Notes: generated by a model not told the origin, from the sequence alone. Shown: positions 1 to 6,977, counted from the first letter of the stretch. The stretch: DNA of 7,790 nt from Candidatus Brocadiaceae bacterium (GCA_003567495.1 PWZK01000188.1:1-7790), one strand, 5' to 3'. Numbers and translations: made by a program.

Positions 1-1063
1 CTCTTCTGCCGGGATCGATCGAAAAATTTATGATTTTCGCTCTTTCAGGGCGGTCTAAAACAACGGTTTCCATGGGGCCGAGTTCTTCACCCCGGCTGTT
101 GTAGGCGCGCGTGACAATTGAGAGGTCGCGTTCTTCCGCCATCAGCGACATGAAACGCAGCGAGAGTTTCTCTTCCCCACCGGAGCGCAGATGCAAAGTT
201 TCGGCTATGATATTGCCGGTTATTAAATCAACTGAACCGAAACCTTTCAGGGGCATGAGCATCACTTCGGTGGTGAGGCGCGAGCTGGCGGGCAACGCGC
301 TGAGTCTCGTTTCCAGAACTGCAAGGCCGTCGGCGTTTTGGCCGGCGAATATGTTTTCCACGCCTGAATCGAGAAAAACCATGCCGAAGCCGGCCTGCAG
401 GACCGGATCGATTGCCGCCAGCCAGTGCGTTTCATCGACTCGGTCCATTAGAAGGGGGTGGAGCCGCTGCATTGCACTGCTGCCGGTCCATGTCTCGGTT
501 CCCACCCCTTTGCCTGCATTATAATAGTATCCGGAGTGATCGCCGATTTTATCCGAACTGAAGGTGTTTGAAAGTGCCGGTGCGAGCTGTCCACGCATCG
601 CAGTTGCAGAGTGGTTTTCGAAAAACAATTCGACCTTGATATATGGAACATCGGCACGAAAAGTCATTTTTTTCCCGATCCGGTAATCTCCGGCGGAAGC
701 GGCGAAAGCGAGGATTTTTTCGGTGTCGGAGATTTTTATCTTTTCTGTCTCATAAGCATGCTCTGCGGTATGCACATCCTGCAGCAGGCCGCTGAAATCG
801 CCCTGGCGAAAATGCGTCATTTCGGTACCGCACGGTTTCAGCCGAAAACTTTTTATTACGGCGCCTTCTCCGGGAGATATGGAAATTTCATAATAAGGAT
901 TTTCTATCGTTATTACGGGGTTATCGTTGTCGAGCGTCTCTCGCATCACAAGATATGCGCCGGCCGGTGTGCTCGCCTGTGCCGGCATGGCTGGAAACAA
1001 CAACAGGAGGGCCGGCAGGAGAATGGCAAAATATGCCTGTATTTTGGCCGTTGGAGTCATCAT
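1..1063 (-). CDS. Secreted protein, probable mutarotase-like beta-sandwich domain (3' end outside window)
   Basis: The frame is open from an ATG at 1063 to the left edge, giving 354 codons with no stop, so the C-terminus is missing. The N-terminus is a clear Sec signal peptide: a hydrophobic core at about residues 11-25 rich in Leu and Ala, then an A-Q-A cleavage motif at 28-30, so the product should be exported. After it come alternating beta-strand segments. The stretch IENPYYEISISPGEGAVIKSF at about residues 45-65 resembles the first strands of galactose-mutarotase-like sandwich domains, which typically read 'N-x-y-x-v-x-v-x-P-x-x-G-g-x-i'. A later segment, VPYIKVELFFENHS at about 143-156, also fits that fold. 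No catalytic residue can be assigned. It is the last visible gene of the valS-panC-sulfatase cluster, 60 nt after the sulfatase stop. No strong Shine-Dalgarno site precedes the ATG, and a second ATG follows directly. Being a gene and being secreted are well supported; the fold is an inference and the substrate is unknown. Confidence 0.8.
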   Translation of the reverse strand, partial: MMTPTAKIQAYFAILLPALLLLFPAMPAQASTPAGAYLVMRETLDNDNPVITIENPYYEISISPGEGAVIKSFRLKPCGTEMTHFRQGDFSGLLQDVHTAEHAYETEKIKISDTEKILAFAASAGDYRIGKKMTFRADVPYIKVELFFENHSATAMRGQLAPALSNTFSSDKIGDHSGYYYNAGKGVGTETWTGSSAMQRLHPLLMDRVDETHWLAAIDPVLQAGFGMVFLDSGVENIFAGQNADGLAVLETRLSALPASSRLTTEVMLMPLKGFGSVDLITGNIIAETLHLRSGGEEKLSLRFMSLMAEERDLSIVTRAYNSRGEELGPMETVVLDRPERAKIINFSIDPGRR

Positions 1064-1123
1064 GTTTTTTTCTGTAGAGATAATCTGAACCAAAAAATAT
1101 CTTTCAATGCTCTGGTTCCCGGG

Positions 1124-2500
1124 TTAATGATATGGGACCGCTTCTCTGTCATTTACGTTGTAGTTCCAATGCTTGCGAAGCGTTTCAGGACGTTCAAATG
1201 CATCGCTCTGTTCAACAAGTATTTTATCGAGTTCGGTATCCAGATGTGTCTGGATATTTTCAAGGTTGTTTTGATTTACTTTGTTTTCAAGCTGAAAAGG
1301 ATCTTCGAGATTGTCAAACAGAAGCCAGGGACCGTTGCGATCACGAACGAAGGTGTATTTATCGGTTCTGATGCCACGGTAAGGACGGCCCCCGCGTGCG
1401 GTGCGCCAGTCGGCGAATGGGTGATAGGAGGCTATCAGCACTCCTTCCCGTTCGGGCACGGTAAGAGAAGCTGGTTCGGGGCTGAAATCCAATCCTTCAA
1501 CGGTATCTGGCGCGGGTATGCTGCACAGGGAAAGCAGCGTTGGCATAATGTCGGGTGTGGCAATCGGGGTCGTGATGTTGCGGGCCCGATTGCCGTACTT
1601 TTGAGGAAATCTCAGCAGGAAAGGCACGAGTATGGATTCGTCGTAAGGGCATTGTTTTCTTGCACCGCGTCCATCGCTGCTCAGATGCCAGTGTGATTCT
1701 AACATGTCACCATGATCGGAGGTGAAAATAAAAATCGTATTTTCACGTATGCCGGCTTTGTCTAAAGCCCGATCCAGAGTGCCCATGCAGCTGTCAAGTG
1801 CGGTGATGTGTGCATAGTAGCCCGAGAGCTGTCGTTTTGCTATATGTTGCCGGTGTTTTGGCACGTTATCTCTGAGAGAAAGAGATTCAGGTGGATATTT
1901 GGCTTTCAGGTCGTCGGGGGCGGTTTTGTAGGGATCGTGAGGCGGGCCGAAAGAAAGAAAAAGAGCAAAAGGTTTGTCGTTTTTTATCTTCGAAATATAA
2001 GCTTCGGCATCTTCGGTCTGTGCATATGCATCGTAGCCGTGCCAGGTTTTGACGGCATCATTTTTCCCTTCGTAATAGTGGGAGTTTTGGTAATCATGGG
2101 TGCATTCAAGCACCTTCCAGTATTCAAAACCCTGTCTTCGGTTCGGGGGGATATAACCCGCGCGTCCGTGTCCGTCGAGATGCCACTTGCCTATCCAGGC
2201 GGTATCGTAGCCTGCCGACCGCAGCTTTTGTCCCAGCGAATGGCCGTTATCTGGCAGGCACAGGTCATTCATAAAAAGGCCGTGTGAAAGCGGGTACTGG
2301 CCGGTAAGCAGGCACGCCCGGTAGGGGGTGCAGACGGGGCAGTTTGATACGGCTCTCGTGAAATTCAGACTCTCGCCGGCCAGTTTGTCCAGATTGGGGG
2401 TGCGGACGTTTGGATCGCCTCCGTAGCCGGTTGACTGTGCGCGCATCTGATCGGCGAATACAAAAACGATGTTCGTCGCCTTGTTTTTACACTCTTTCAT
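1124..2500 (-). CDS. S1-family sulfatase (formylglycine-dependent, Cys type), no signal peptide
   Basis: The product is a 458-residue sulfuric-ester hydrolase of the alkaline-phosphatase superfamily. Family landmarks appear in order: metal ligands D17 and Q18 in VFVFADQMR; the formylglycine signature C57-T-P-Y-R61, where Cys57 would be oxidised to formylglycine; GKWHL with K105 and H107; GPPHDPY with H188; the metal site SDHGD with D262 and H263; and GARKQCPYDES with K282. All the usual active-site positions are therefore filled. The frame extends upstream to 2578, but the ATG at 2500 is preferred. It puts the protein start just before the first beta strand, it has AGGCAGGA just upstream, and it overlaps the panC stop by 14 nt, which suggests translational coupling. 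Neither start gives a signal peptide, so the enzyme looks cytoplasmic, unlike most polysaccharide sulfatases. The substrate cannot be read from the sequence; a sulfated sugar is a guess. The maturation enzyme (FGE or anSME) is not in the window. Confidence 0.95.
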   Translation of the reverse strand: MKECKNKATNIVFVFADQMRAQSTGYGGDPNVRTPNLDKLAGESLNFTRAVSNCPVCTPYRACLLTGQYPLSHGLFMNDLCLPDNGHSLGQKLRSAGYDTAWIGKWHLDGHGRAGYIPPNRRQGFEYWKVLECTHDYQNSHYYEGKNDAVKTWHGYDAYAQTEDAEAYISKIKNDKPFALFLSFGPPHDPYKTAPDDLKAKYPPESLSLRDNVPKHRQHIAKRQLSGYYAHITALDSCMGTLDRALDKAGIRENTIFIFTSDHGDMLESHWHLSSDGRGARKQCPYDESILVPFLLRFPQKYGNRARNITTPIATPDIMPTLLSLCSIPAPDTVEGLDFSPEPASLTVPEREGVLIASYHPFADWRTARGGRPYRGIRTDKYTFVRDRNGPWLLFDNLEDPFQLENKVNQNNLENIQTHLDTELDKILVEQSDAFERPETLRKHWNYNVNDREAVPYH

Positions 2501-3380
2501 TTCCTGCCTGATTAAGATAGATGTCCCTGTTCTTACCGCCCAGCGGCATGTTGTCGATAAGTCTTGTGTCGCCTGCAAATGCGGCTATAGCGGCTATGTC
2601 GCTGGATGAGGGGGTTTCCGGCCGATTCAGTGTATCCGGGGCGACTATCTCTGTATATTGCGGTTTAATAATACCGCCGCCCTTATTCAGTCTTTCACGC
2701 ATCAGGCCGAGCAGAATATCGATATCTTTCACACCGCTTTGGAAACCTTCGCGTGCGGCGATAAGAGCTTTGTGAAGGCACGCTGTCGAGTTGCGTTCTT
2801 TTTGGCTCAGATATCTGTTTCTGCTGCTCAGCGCAAGTCCGTCTTTTTCTCTTACGGTCGGCATTACCCGCACCGTGATCGGGATATCCAGGTCCCGGAT
2901 CATTCTTTTAATGACCGCCGCCTGCTGAAAGTCCTTACGGCCGAAGAAGGCGCACTTTGCCTGGATTGTGTTAAAAAGCTTAGCCACCACGGTGCATACG
3001 CCCCGGAAATGGTCCGGTCTGAACGCGCCGCACAGTTTTTCGGTCAGATATTCCTGGACAACCCACGTGCAAAAATTTTCCTGATACATCTCCTCTTTAG
3101 CGGGGGTGAATGCCATATCCACTCCCATTTGCTTGAGAATCCGGAGGTCGGTTTCCGTTTGGCGCGGGTATTGGTCGAGGTCCTCATCTCTTCCGAACTG
3201 GGTCGGATTCAGGAATATGCTGACCACCGTTTTGTCGCATTCCGAGAGGGAGGCTTCCACCAAACTAAGATGTCCCTGGTGCAGCGCGCCCATCGTGGGC
3301 ACCAAACCGACGTCAAACCCGCAGGAGTTCCATCGGGCCACAGTATCGCGGGCGCGGGTTTTCTTTTTTATGGTTTCCAT
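2487..3380 (-). CDS. panC: Pantothenate synthetase (pantoate--beta-alanine ligase)
   Basis: This enzyme joins pantoate and beta-alanine using ATP to make pantothenate, the precursor of coenzyme A, in the cytoplasm. The 297-residue product has every family motif: VPTMGALHQGHLSL at 27-40 with the nucleotide-binding H34-x-G-H37; NPTQF at 58-62, which contacts pantoate; FRPDHFRGV at 120-128; FGRKDFQQ at 146-153 with K149, D150 and Q153; and GLALSSRNRYL at 181-191. Most PanC proteins are near 280 residues; the surplus here is a C-terminal tail of roughly 15 residues after the IDNM segment. The last codons overlap the sulfatase start by 14 nt. The ATG at 3380 is the only reasonable start and has no Shine-Dalgarno site, so initiation may depend on ribosomes finishing valS 28 nt upstream. 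No panB or panD is seen nearby. Confidence 0.97.
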   Translation of the reverse strand: METIKKKTRARDTVARWNSCGFDVGLVPTMGALHQGHLSLVEASLSECDKTVVSIFLNPTQFGRDEDLDQYPRQTETDLRILKQMGVDMAFTPAKEEMYQENFCTWVVQEYLTEKLCGAFRPDHFRGVCTVVAKLFNTIQAKCAFFGRKDFQQAAVIKRMIRDLDIPITVRVMPTVREKDGLALSSRNRYLSQKERNSTACLHKALIAAREGFQSGVKDIDILLGLMRERLNKGGGIIKPQYTEIVAPDTLNRPETPSSSDIAAIAAFAGDTRLIDNMPLGGKNRDIYLNQAGNERV

Positions 3381-3408
3381 ATGTTTACAGTTTTGGACTA
3401 TAAGCGGG

Positions 3409-6120
3409 TTAACCCATATCTGCCAGATTCTGTATGATTTTTTCCAGTTTACTGCGCAGTTCCTTTGATTTTGCTTTCTGGCGGTTTACCACTGCTTCCG
3501 GTGCGTTTGCCAGGAAATCGGGGTTGTCAAGCTGATGTTCTATCTTATCGATGTGATCGAGGACATCCGCGCGCTGCTCTTTCAAACGCGCCTTTTCAAC
3601 CTCGGTGTCGATAAGGCCTTCCAGCTCGAAAAAAACTTCCGTAGTATTTATGACACTTGTTGCCGAATGCGGGGGTTTTTCGATATCAACCCCGACTCTG
3701 ATATCTTCCATAACACCCATGCGCGCCAGGAAAGATTTATATTTTTCTGCTATATCGGCCGTATCTTTGTCGGGCGCCGAGATAACGGTGCGCAGAGGTG
3801 TGTTTTCCGCCAGACCTTTTTCTTTTCTCAGTTTTCTGGAGGCTGATATTATTTTTTGCAGATAATCTATATTGCTTTCCAACTTTCGATCGCGGTTATG
3901 TTCAGGGACTTGAGGCCAATCTGCAACTATCAAAGCCCTTTCGTCCATGTCGGCGGCGGCGCGGGGGGCGCTCCGGCCGGCTGTTGTTTTTAGCCGCCGC
4001 CAGAGAGTCTCGCTCAAGAACGGCAAAAACGGGTGCATGAGGCGCAGCCCGGTGTCCAGCACGATGGCAAGGGTCTCGCGCGCCGCGGCGATGCCTGCCG
4101 GATTTTTACCGGATTGAATCCGCTCTTTAGCCGCTTCGAGATACCAGTCACAGAAGTCGTGCCAGAAAAAGTCGTACAGGGTTCGCGCGGCTTCGTTGGC
4201 CTGGAACGCTTCAAGGTGCATGGTGATTTTTTCAGTTGCCGCCCGGCTGCGGCTGAGAATCCACCTGTCCTCCAGCTCCGGTTTTTGCGCCGGGTTTTCT
4301 GCAGGTTTTGTTTCTTCGGTTTCGAGGTTCATCAGTATGAATCTCGAGGCGTTCCACACTTTATTGGCGAAGTTGCGGCCCATTTCAAATTTTGATTCGC
4401 TCAATTTAACGTCCTGCCCTTCCGTAGTGAGCATGATCAGGCTGAAACGGACGGCATCTGCGCCGTATTTGTCGATCATTTCGATGGGATCGATGCCGTT
4501 GCCGAGCGATTTTGACATCTTGCGGCCCATTTCATCCAGGATTGTGCCGTGTATCAGCACGTCGGAAAAGGGCGGGCGTCCGGTCAGCTCCAGCCCCATC
4601 ATAACCATTCGTGCAACCCAGAAATATATGATGCCGCGGTCGGTTACGAGAGTGCTGGTAGGGTAGTAGCGTTGCAGTTCTTCTGTATCCCCCGGCCATC
4701 CCAGAGTGCTGAACGGCCAGAGAGCGCTGGAGAACCAGGTGTCCAGCACGTCTTCATCTTGCTCGTAGCGGGCCGAGCCGCATTCCTTACAATTTTTCTC
4801 GGGCGTCTGGCGAGCAACTACCACCTCTCCGCAGTCCCGGCAGTAGTAAACGGGTAGTCGATGTCCCCACCATATCTGGCGGCTTATGCACCAGTCCCGC
4901 ACGTTTTCAAGCCAGCTTTTGTAAAAATCTCTCCATCTTCCAGGGTGAAAAGTAACGTGACCACCGTCAGTCGCTGTGATTGCTTTTTGGGCCAGTGGCG
5001 CCATCCTTACGAACCATTGGTCTGAGAGGTAGGGCTCTATAACAACATGGCAGCGGTAGCAGTGTCCCACGGAATGGACGTGCGGCTCAACGCCTTCCAG
5101 TTCTTCGCGTTCCCTTAGTTCTTCCAGCAGCGCTTCTCTGCACTCAAAGCGATCCATGCCTTCAAACTGCTCGCCGGCATTGATATTCATGTCGCCGTTT
5201 TCATCTATTATCGAAATGGTTTCCAGATCGTGGCGCCGGCCCATTTCAAAGTCGTTGGGGTCGTGGGCGGGCGTTACTTTCACCACACCGGTTCCAAATT
5301 TTGGGTCCACCCATGGGTCTGCTATGACGGGTATCTCGCGTCCGATTACCGGCAGGACGAGACTCCGGCCGATAAGGTGTTTATAACGATGATCTTCAGG
5401 GTTAACGGCCACGGCCGTATCACCGAGCATGGTTTCCGGCCGGGTGGTTGCCACGGAGATGTATTCACGATGATTGTTCTTAAAATTATAACGAATATAC
5501 CACAAGTGTCCTTCATGCTCTTCATGCTCCACCTCGTCATCGGCAAGCGCGGTACAGCACCTCGGACACCAGTTTATGATATATTTTCCCCTGTATATGA
5601 GTCCTTTCTCGTAGAGGGTGATGAACGTTTCCAAAACGGCTTTGCTGAGTCCTTCGTCCATGGTGAAGCGTTCGCGCTCCCAGTCCAGTGACACGCCCAG
5701 TCTTTTCAGTTGATTGGTTATCCGGTCGCCGTATTCTTTTTTCCATTTCCAGACGCGTTTAATAAACTTCTCGCGCCCCAGGTCGCGGCGATGGATTCCT
5801 TCACCGGCGAGTTCTTGCTCTACGACATTTTGTGTGGCAATTCCGGCGTGGTCTGTTCCCGGCATCCAGAGAGTGTTATAACCCTGCATGCGTCGCCATC
5901 TGACGAATATGTCCTGAAGCGTGGTGTTCAGGGCGTGCCCCATGTGAAGTGCACCTGTCACGTTTGGCGGCGGGATGACAATAGTGTATGGTTCGCCTCC
6001 GCCGGACGGGTCGGCATGGAAAAAATTTTCCGATTCCCAAAAGCTGTAAATCCGGTGTTCTATTTTTTCCGGTTCGTATCGCGTTCCGATCTCAATGTTA
6101 CATAATTCTTTCGTTTCCAT
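3409..6120 (-). CDS. valS: Valyl-tRNA synthetase (class I)
   Basis: ValS charges tRNA-Val with valine in the cytoplasm. With the start at 6120 the product is 903 residues, a normal length. Domains in order: the Rossmann fold with PPPNVTGALHMGH (HIGH-type motif HMGH at about 59-62); the CP1 editing domain with TTRPETMLGDTAVAV from about 225; DVLDTWFSSALWPFSTLGWP, characteristic of ValRS; the KMSKS loop at about 534-538; an anticodon-binding helical domain; and a C-terminal charged coiled coil over the last ~70 residues, the ValRS tRNA-binding arm. Four CxxC pairs (about 185/188, 354/357, 427/430, 444/447) could hold zinc. The long insertion found after KMSKS in E. coli ValRS is absent. An in-frame ATG also lies at 6129, but AGGA at 6131-6134 is only 1 nt from it and 10 nt from the ATG at 6120, so the latter is preferred. 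It is the first gene of the leftward cluster. Confidence 0.97.
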   Translation of the reverse strand: METKELCNIEIGTRYEPEKIEHRIYSFWESENFFHADPSGGGEPYTIVIPPPNVTGALHMGHALNTTLQDIFVRWRRMQGYNTLWMPGTDHAGIATQNVVEQELAGEGIHRRDLGREKFIKRVWKWKKEYGDRITNQLKRLGVSLDWERERFTMDEGLSKAVLETFITLYEKGLIYRGKYIINWCPRCCTALADDEVEHEEHEGHLWYIRYNFKNNHREYISVATTRPETMLGDTAVAVNPEDHRYKHLIGRSLVLPVIGREIPVIADPWVDPKFGTGVVKVTPAHDPNDFEMGRRHDLETISIIDENGDMNINAGEQFEGMDRFECREALLEELREREELEGVEPHVHSVGHCYRCHVVIEPYLSDQWFVRMAPLAQKAITATDGGHVTFHPGRWRDFYKSWLENVRDWCISRQIWWGHRLPVYYCRDCGEVVVARQTPEKNCKECGSARYEQDEDVLDTWFSSALWPFSTLGWPGDTEELQRYYPTSTLVTDRGIIYFWVARMVMMGLELTGRPPFSDVLIHGTILDEMGRKMSKSLGNGIDPIEMIDKYGADAVRFSLIMLTTEGQDVKLSESKFEMGRNFANKVWNASRFILMNLETEETKPAENPAQKPELEDRWILSRSRAATEKITMHLEAFQANEAARTLYDFFWHDFCDWYLEAAKERIQSGKNPAGIAAARETLAIVLDTGLRLMHPFLPFLSETLWRRLKTTAGRSAPRAAADMDERALIVADWPQVPEHNRDRKLESNIDYLQKIISASRKLRKEKGLAENTPLRTVISAPDKDTADIAEKYKSFLARMGVMEDIRVGVDIEKPPHSATSVINTTEVFFELEGLIDTEVEKARLKEQRADVLDHIDKIEHQLDNPDFLANAPEAVVNRQKAKSKELRSKLEKIIQNLADMG

Positions 6121-6130
6121 ATCAACCATT

Positions 6131-6134
6131 TCCT
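6131..6134 (-). promoter_or_regulatory. Ribosome binding site of valS
   Basis: The minus strand reads AAAAAAGGAA just before valS, and the AGGA core lies 10 nt upstream of the ATG at 6120. It is only 1 nt from the alternative ATG at 6129, too close to work there. This decides the choice of start. Confidence 0.6.
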
Positions 6135-6171
6135 TTTTTCATTATGCTTATTATGTTTGTAGAACAACGCT

Positions 6172-6200
6172 ATTATAAGAGTTCTGTCGTGTGCTTACAA
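6172..6200 (-). promoter_or_regulatory. Sigma70-like promoter for the valS-panC-sulfatase cluster
   Basis: On the minus strand a perfect -10 box TATAAT (6177-6172) follows a -35 box TTGTAA (6200-6195, four of six consensus bases) with a 17-nt spacer. Transcription would begin near 6165, giving valS a leader of about 45 nt. That is too short for a T-box or other large riboswitch, so classical tRNA-sensing control is unlikely. It is back to back with the cobO promoter. Confidence 0.75.
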
Positions 6201-6208
6201 GTTGCCTG

Positions 6209-6223
6209 GCGGGCCTAACCCGC
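6209..6223. repeat. Small inverted repeat between divergent promoters, possible operator
   Basis: The sequence is GCGGG-cctaa-CCCGC: two 5-bp GC-rich arms around a 5-nt centre. It sits between the -35 boxes of the valS and cobO promoters in otherwise AT-rich DNA. A regulator bound here could act on both promoters. It is short, and chance cannot be excluded. Confidence 0.35.
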
Positions 6224-6241
6224 ATATTTCATCGGTATTGA

Positions 6242-6270
6242 TTGAATGTGCATGCCGAAAAGATTATAAT
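6242..6270 (+). promoter_or_regulatory. Sigma70-like promoter for cobO
   Basis: The -35 box TTGAAT (6242-6247, four of six consensus bases) and a perfect -10 box TATAAT (6265-6270) are separated by 17 nt. The expected start of transcription, near 6277, is only about 4 nt before the cobO ATG at 6281, so the mRNA would be leaderless or almost so. No cobalamin riboswitch can fit between this promoter and the gene. Confidence 0.75.
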
Positions 6271-6280
6271 AGAATAACTC

Positions 6281-6814
6281 ATGTTATCAGAAGATGCCAG
6301 AATATTGCTTTTTACCGGTGACGGGAAGGGTAAGACGACCGCTGCTCTCGGGCTGTCGGTGCGAGCCGCCGGGCAGGGCATGAGGGTGTGTTTTATCCAG
6401 TTTGTTAAGGATCGTCATATGGCCACGGGTGAAAAGACGCTGCTTGGCCGCATAAATGAAATAGAACTGTTCGGGGCCGGATTGGGCAGGGTGCCGGAAA
6501 AGGGCGGCGTCGCTTTCCAGGACCATCTTGCGGCGGCGCGGCAGGGGCTTTCTCGTGCGCAGGAGGTTGTTTGTGCAGGCGATTGCGAATTGCTGGTTTT
6601 GGACGAGATATGTGTTGCTATTGAAAAAGGTCTCATAAGTACGGAGCAGGTCCTTGATTTGCTCTCGCTGGCATCGGCCGGGCAGATAATAGCGATGACC
6701 GGCCGCCACGCCCCGCGGGAGCTTCTGGAGGCGGCCGATACCGTGACAGAAATGAAGCCGTTGAAACATGCTTATGATACCGGGCGCCGGGCTGAGAGGG
6801 GGGTTGAAATATAG
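6281..6814 (+). CDS. cobO: ATP:corrinoid adenosyltransferase (CobA/CobO/BtuR type)
   Basis: This enzyme transfers the adenosyl group of ATP to cob(I)alamin or related corrinoids, making the coenzyme form of vitamin B12 in the cytoplasm. The 177-residue product shows the P-loop TGDGKGKTT at 12-20, the FIQFVK strand at 38-43, the Walker B-like LLVLDEI with D108 and E109, the family signature MTGRHAPRELLEAADTVTEM at 139-158, and KHAYDTGRRAERGVE at the C-terminus. Family members with a longer N-terminus exist; here only 12 residues precede the P-loop, as in the short bacterial forms. The ATG at 6281 has no Shine-Dalgarno site and lies 10 nt after a perfect -10 box. It stands alone: no other cobalamin synthesis or transport gene is in the window, so a role in salvage or de novo synthesis cannot be told apart. 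Confidence 0.96.
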   Translation: MLSEDARILLFTGDGKGKTTAALGLSVRAAGQGMRVCFIQFVKDRHMATGEKTLLGRINEIELFGAGLGRVPEKGGVAFQDHLAAARQGLSRAQEVVCAGDCELLVLDEICVAIEKGLISTEQVLDLLSLASAGQIIAMTGRHAPRELLEAADTVTEMKPLKHAYDTGRRAERGVEI

Positions 6815-6830
6815 GCGCCTTAATATCACA

Positions 6831-6854
6831 ACATCGACAACAAATTGTCGATGT
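6831..6854. repeat. Perfect 10-bp hairpin downstream of cobO
   Basis: The arms ACATCGACAA (6831-6840) and TTGTCGATGT (6845-6854) are exact reverse complements around a CAAA loop. It begins 16 nt after the cobO stop, where a terminator would be expected. However, on the plus strand it is followed by GCGAAAAAAG and not by a T-run, so it is not a classical intrinsic terminator. It may protect the 3' end of the mRNA, or form part of the adjoining repeat element. Confidence 0.7.
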
Positions 6855-6870
6855 GCGAAAAAAGAATGAA

Positions 6871-6898
6871 TATCCAATATCCAACACCCAATATCCAA
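6871..6898. repeat. Tandem heptamer array, four units of TATCCAA type
   Basis: Four consecutive 7-nt units read TATCCAA, TATCCAA, CACCCAA, TATCCAA. On the opposite strand this is a run of TTGGATA with one TTGGGTG variant. It lies in the gene-free 6815-7042 stretch, 16 nt after the hairpin. It looks like part of a dispersed intergenic repeat and codes for no credible protein. A minus-strand frame through it gives only a short peptide of the LDIGCWILDI kind. Confidence 0.75.
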
Positions 6899-6949
6899 TG
6901 ACAAAGGAACGACCTAAGTAAGCGCTGAAAGAAGGTGTGTTTTTATTTA

Positions 6950-6977
6950 TTGGATTTCGGTATTGTAATTTTGAATT
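6950..6977. repeat. Degenerate heptamer stretch in opposite orientation
   Basis: TTGGATT, TCGGTAT, TGTAATT, TTGAATT follow one another at a 7-nt period. The first unit, TTGGATT, resembles the complement of the TATCCAA units at 6871-6898. ATCCAAT near 6893-6899 and ATTGGAT at 6949-6955 could pair across the gap. The later units are diverged, so this may be a decayed second arm of the same element or only AT-rich sequence. Confidence 0.35.

Noticed and set aside
1087..1118. Inverted repeat GAACCA / TGGTTC in the gap between the sulfatase and secreted-protein genes
   Set aside because: The 6-bp arms are separated by a 20-nt loop and no T-run follows on the minus strand, so it is not a credible terminator or operator.
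611..1696. Long plus-strand open frame of 361 codons
   Set aside because: It lies antisense to the sulfatase 3' part and the secreted-protein gene, both of which have clear family or signal-peptide evidence. Its own protein shows no recognisable domain.
3406..3415. Perfect palindrome GGGTTAACCC over the valS stop codon
   Set aside because: It has no loop and no following T-run, so it cannot be an intrinsic terminator, and no promoter lies beside it. A 10-bp palindrome can arise by chance in this length.
2658..3437. Plus-strand open frame of 259 codons
   Set aside because: It is the complement of panC, whose motifs are complete, and its translation has no motif of its own.
6871..6977. Possible CRISPR array
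   Set aside because: The repeats are 7 nt, directly adjacent and without spacers, and there is no cas gene.
6941..6977. Possible promoter for the pilM-like gene (TTGGAT or TTGAAT with TGTAAT-like boxes)
   Set aside because: No pair of boxes has a spacer of 16-18 nt with reasonable consensus matches, and the stretch overlaps the degenerate repeat.
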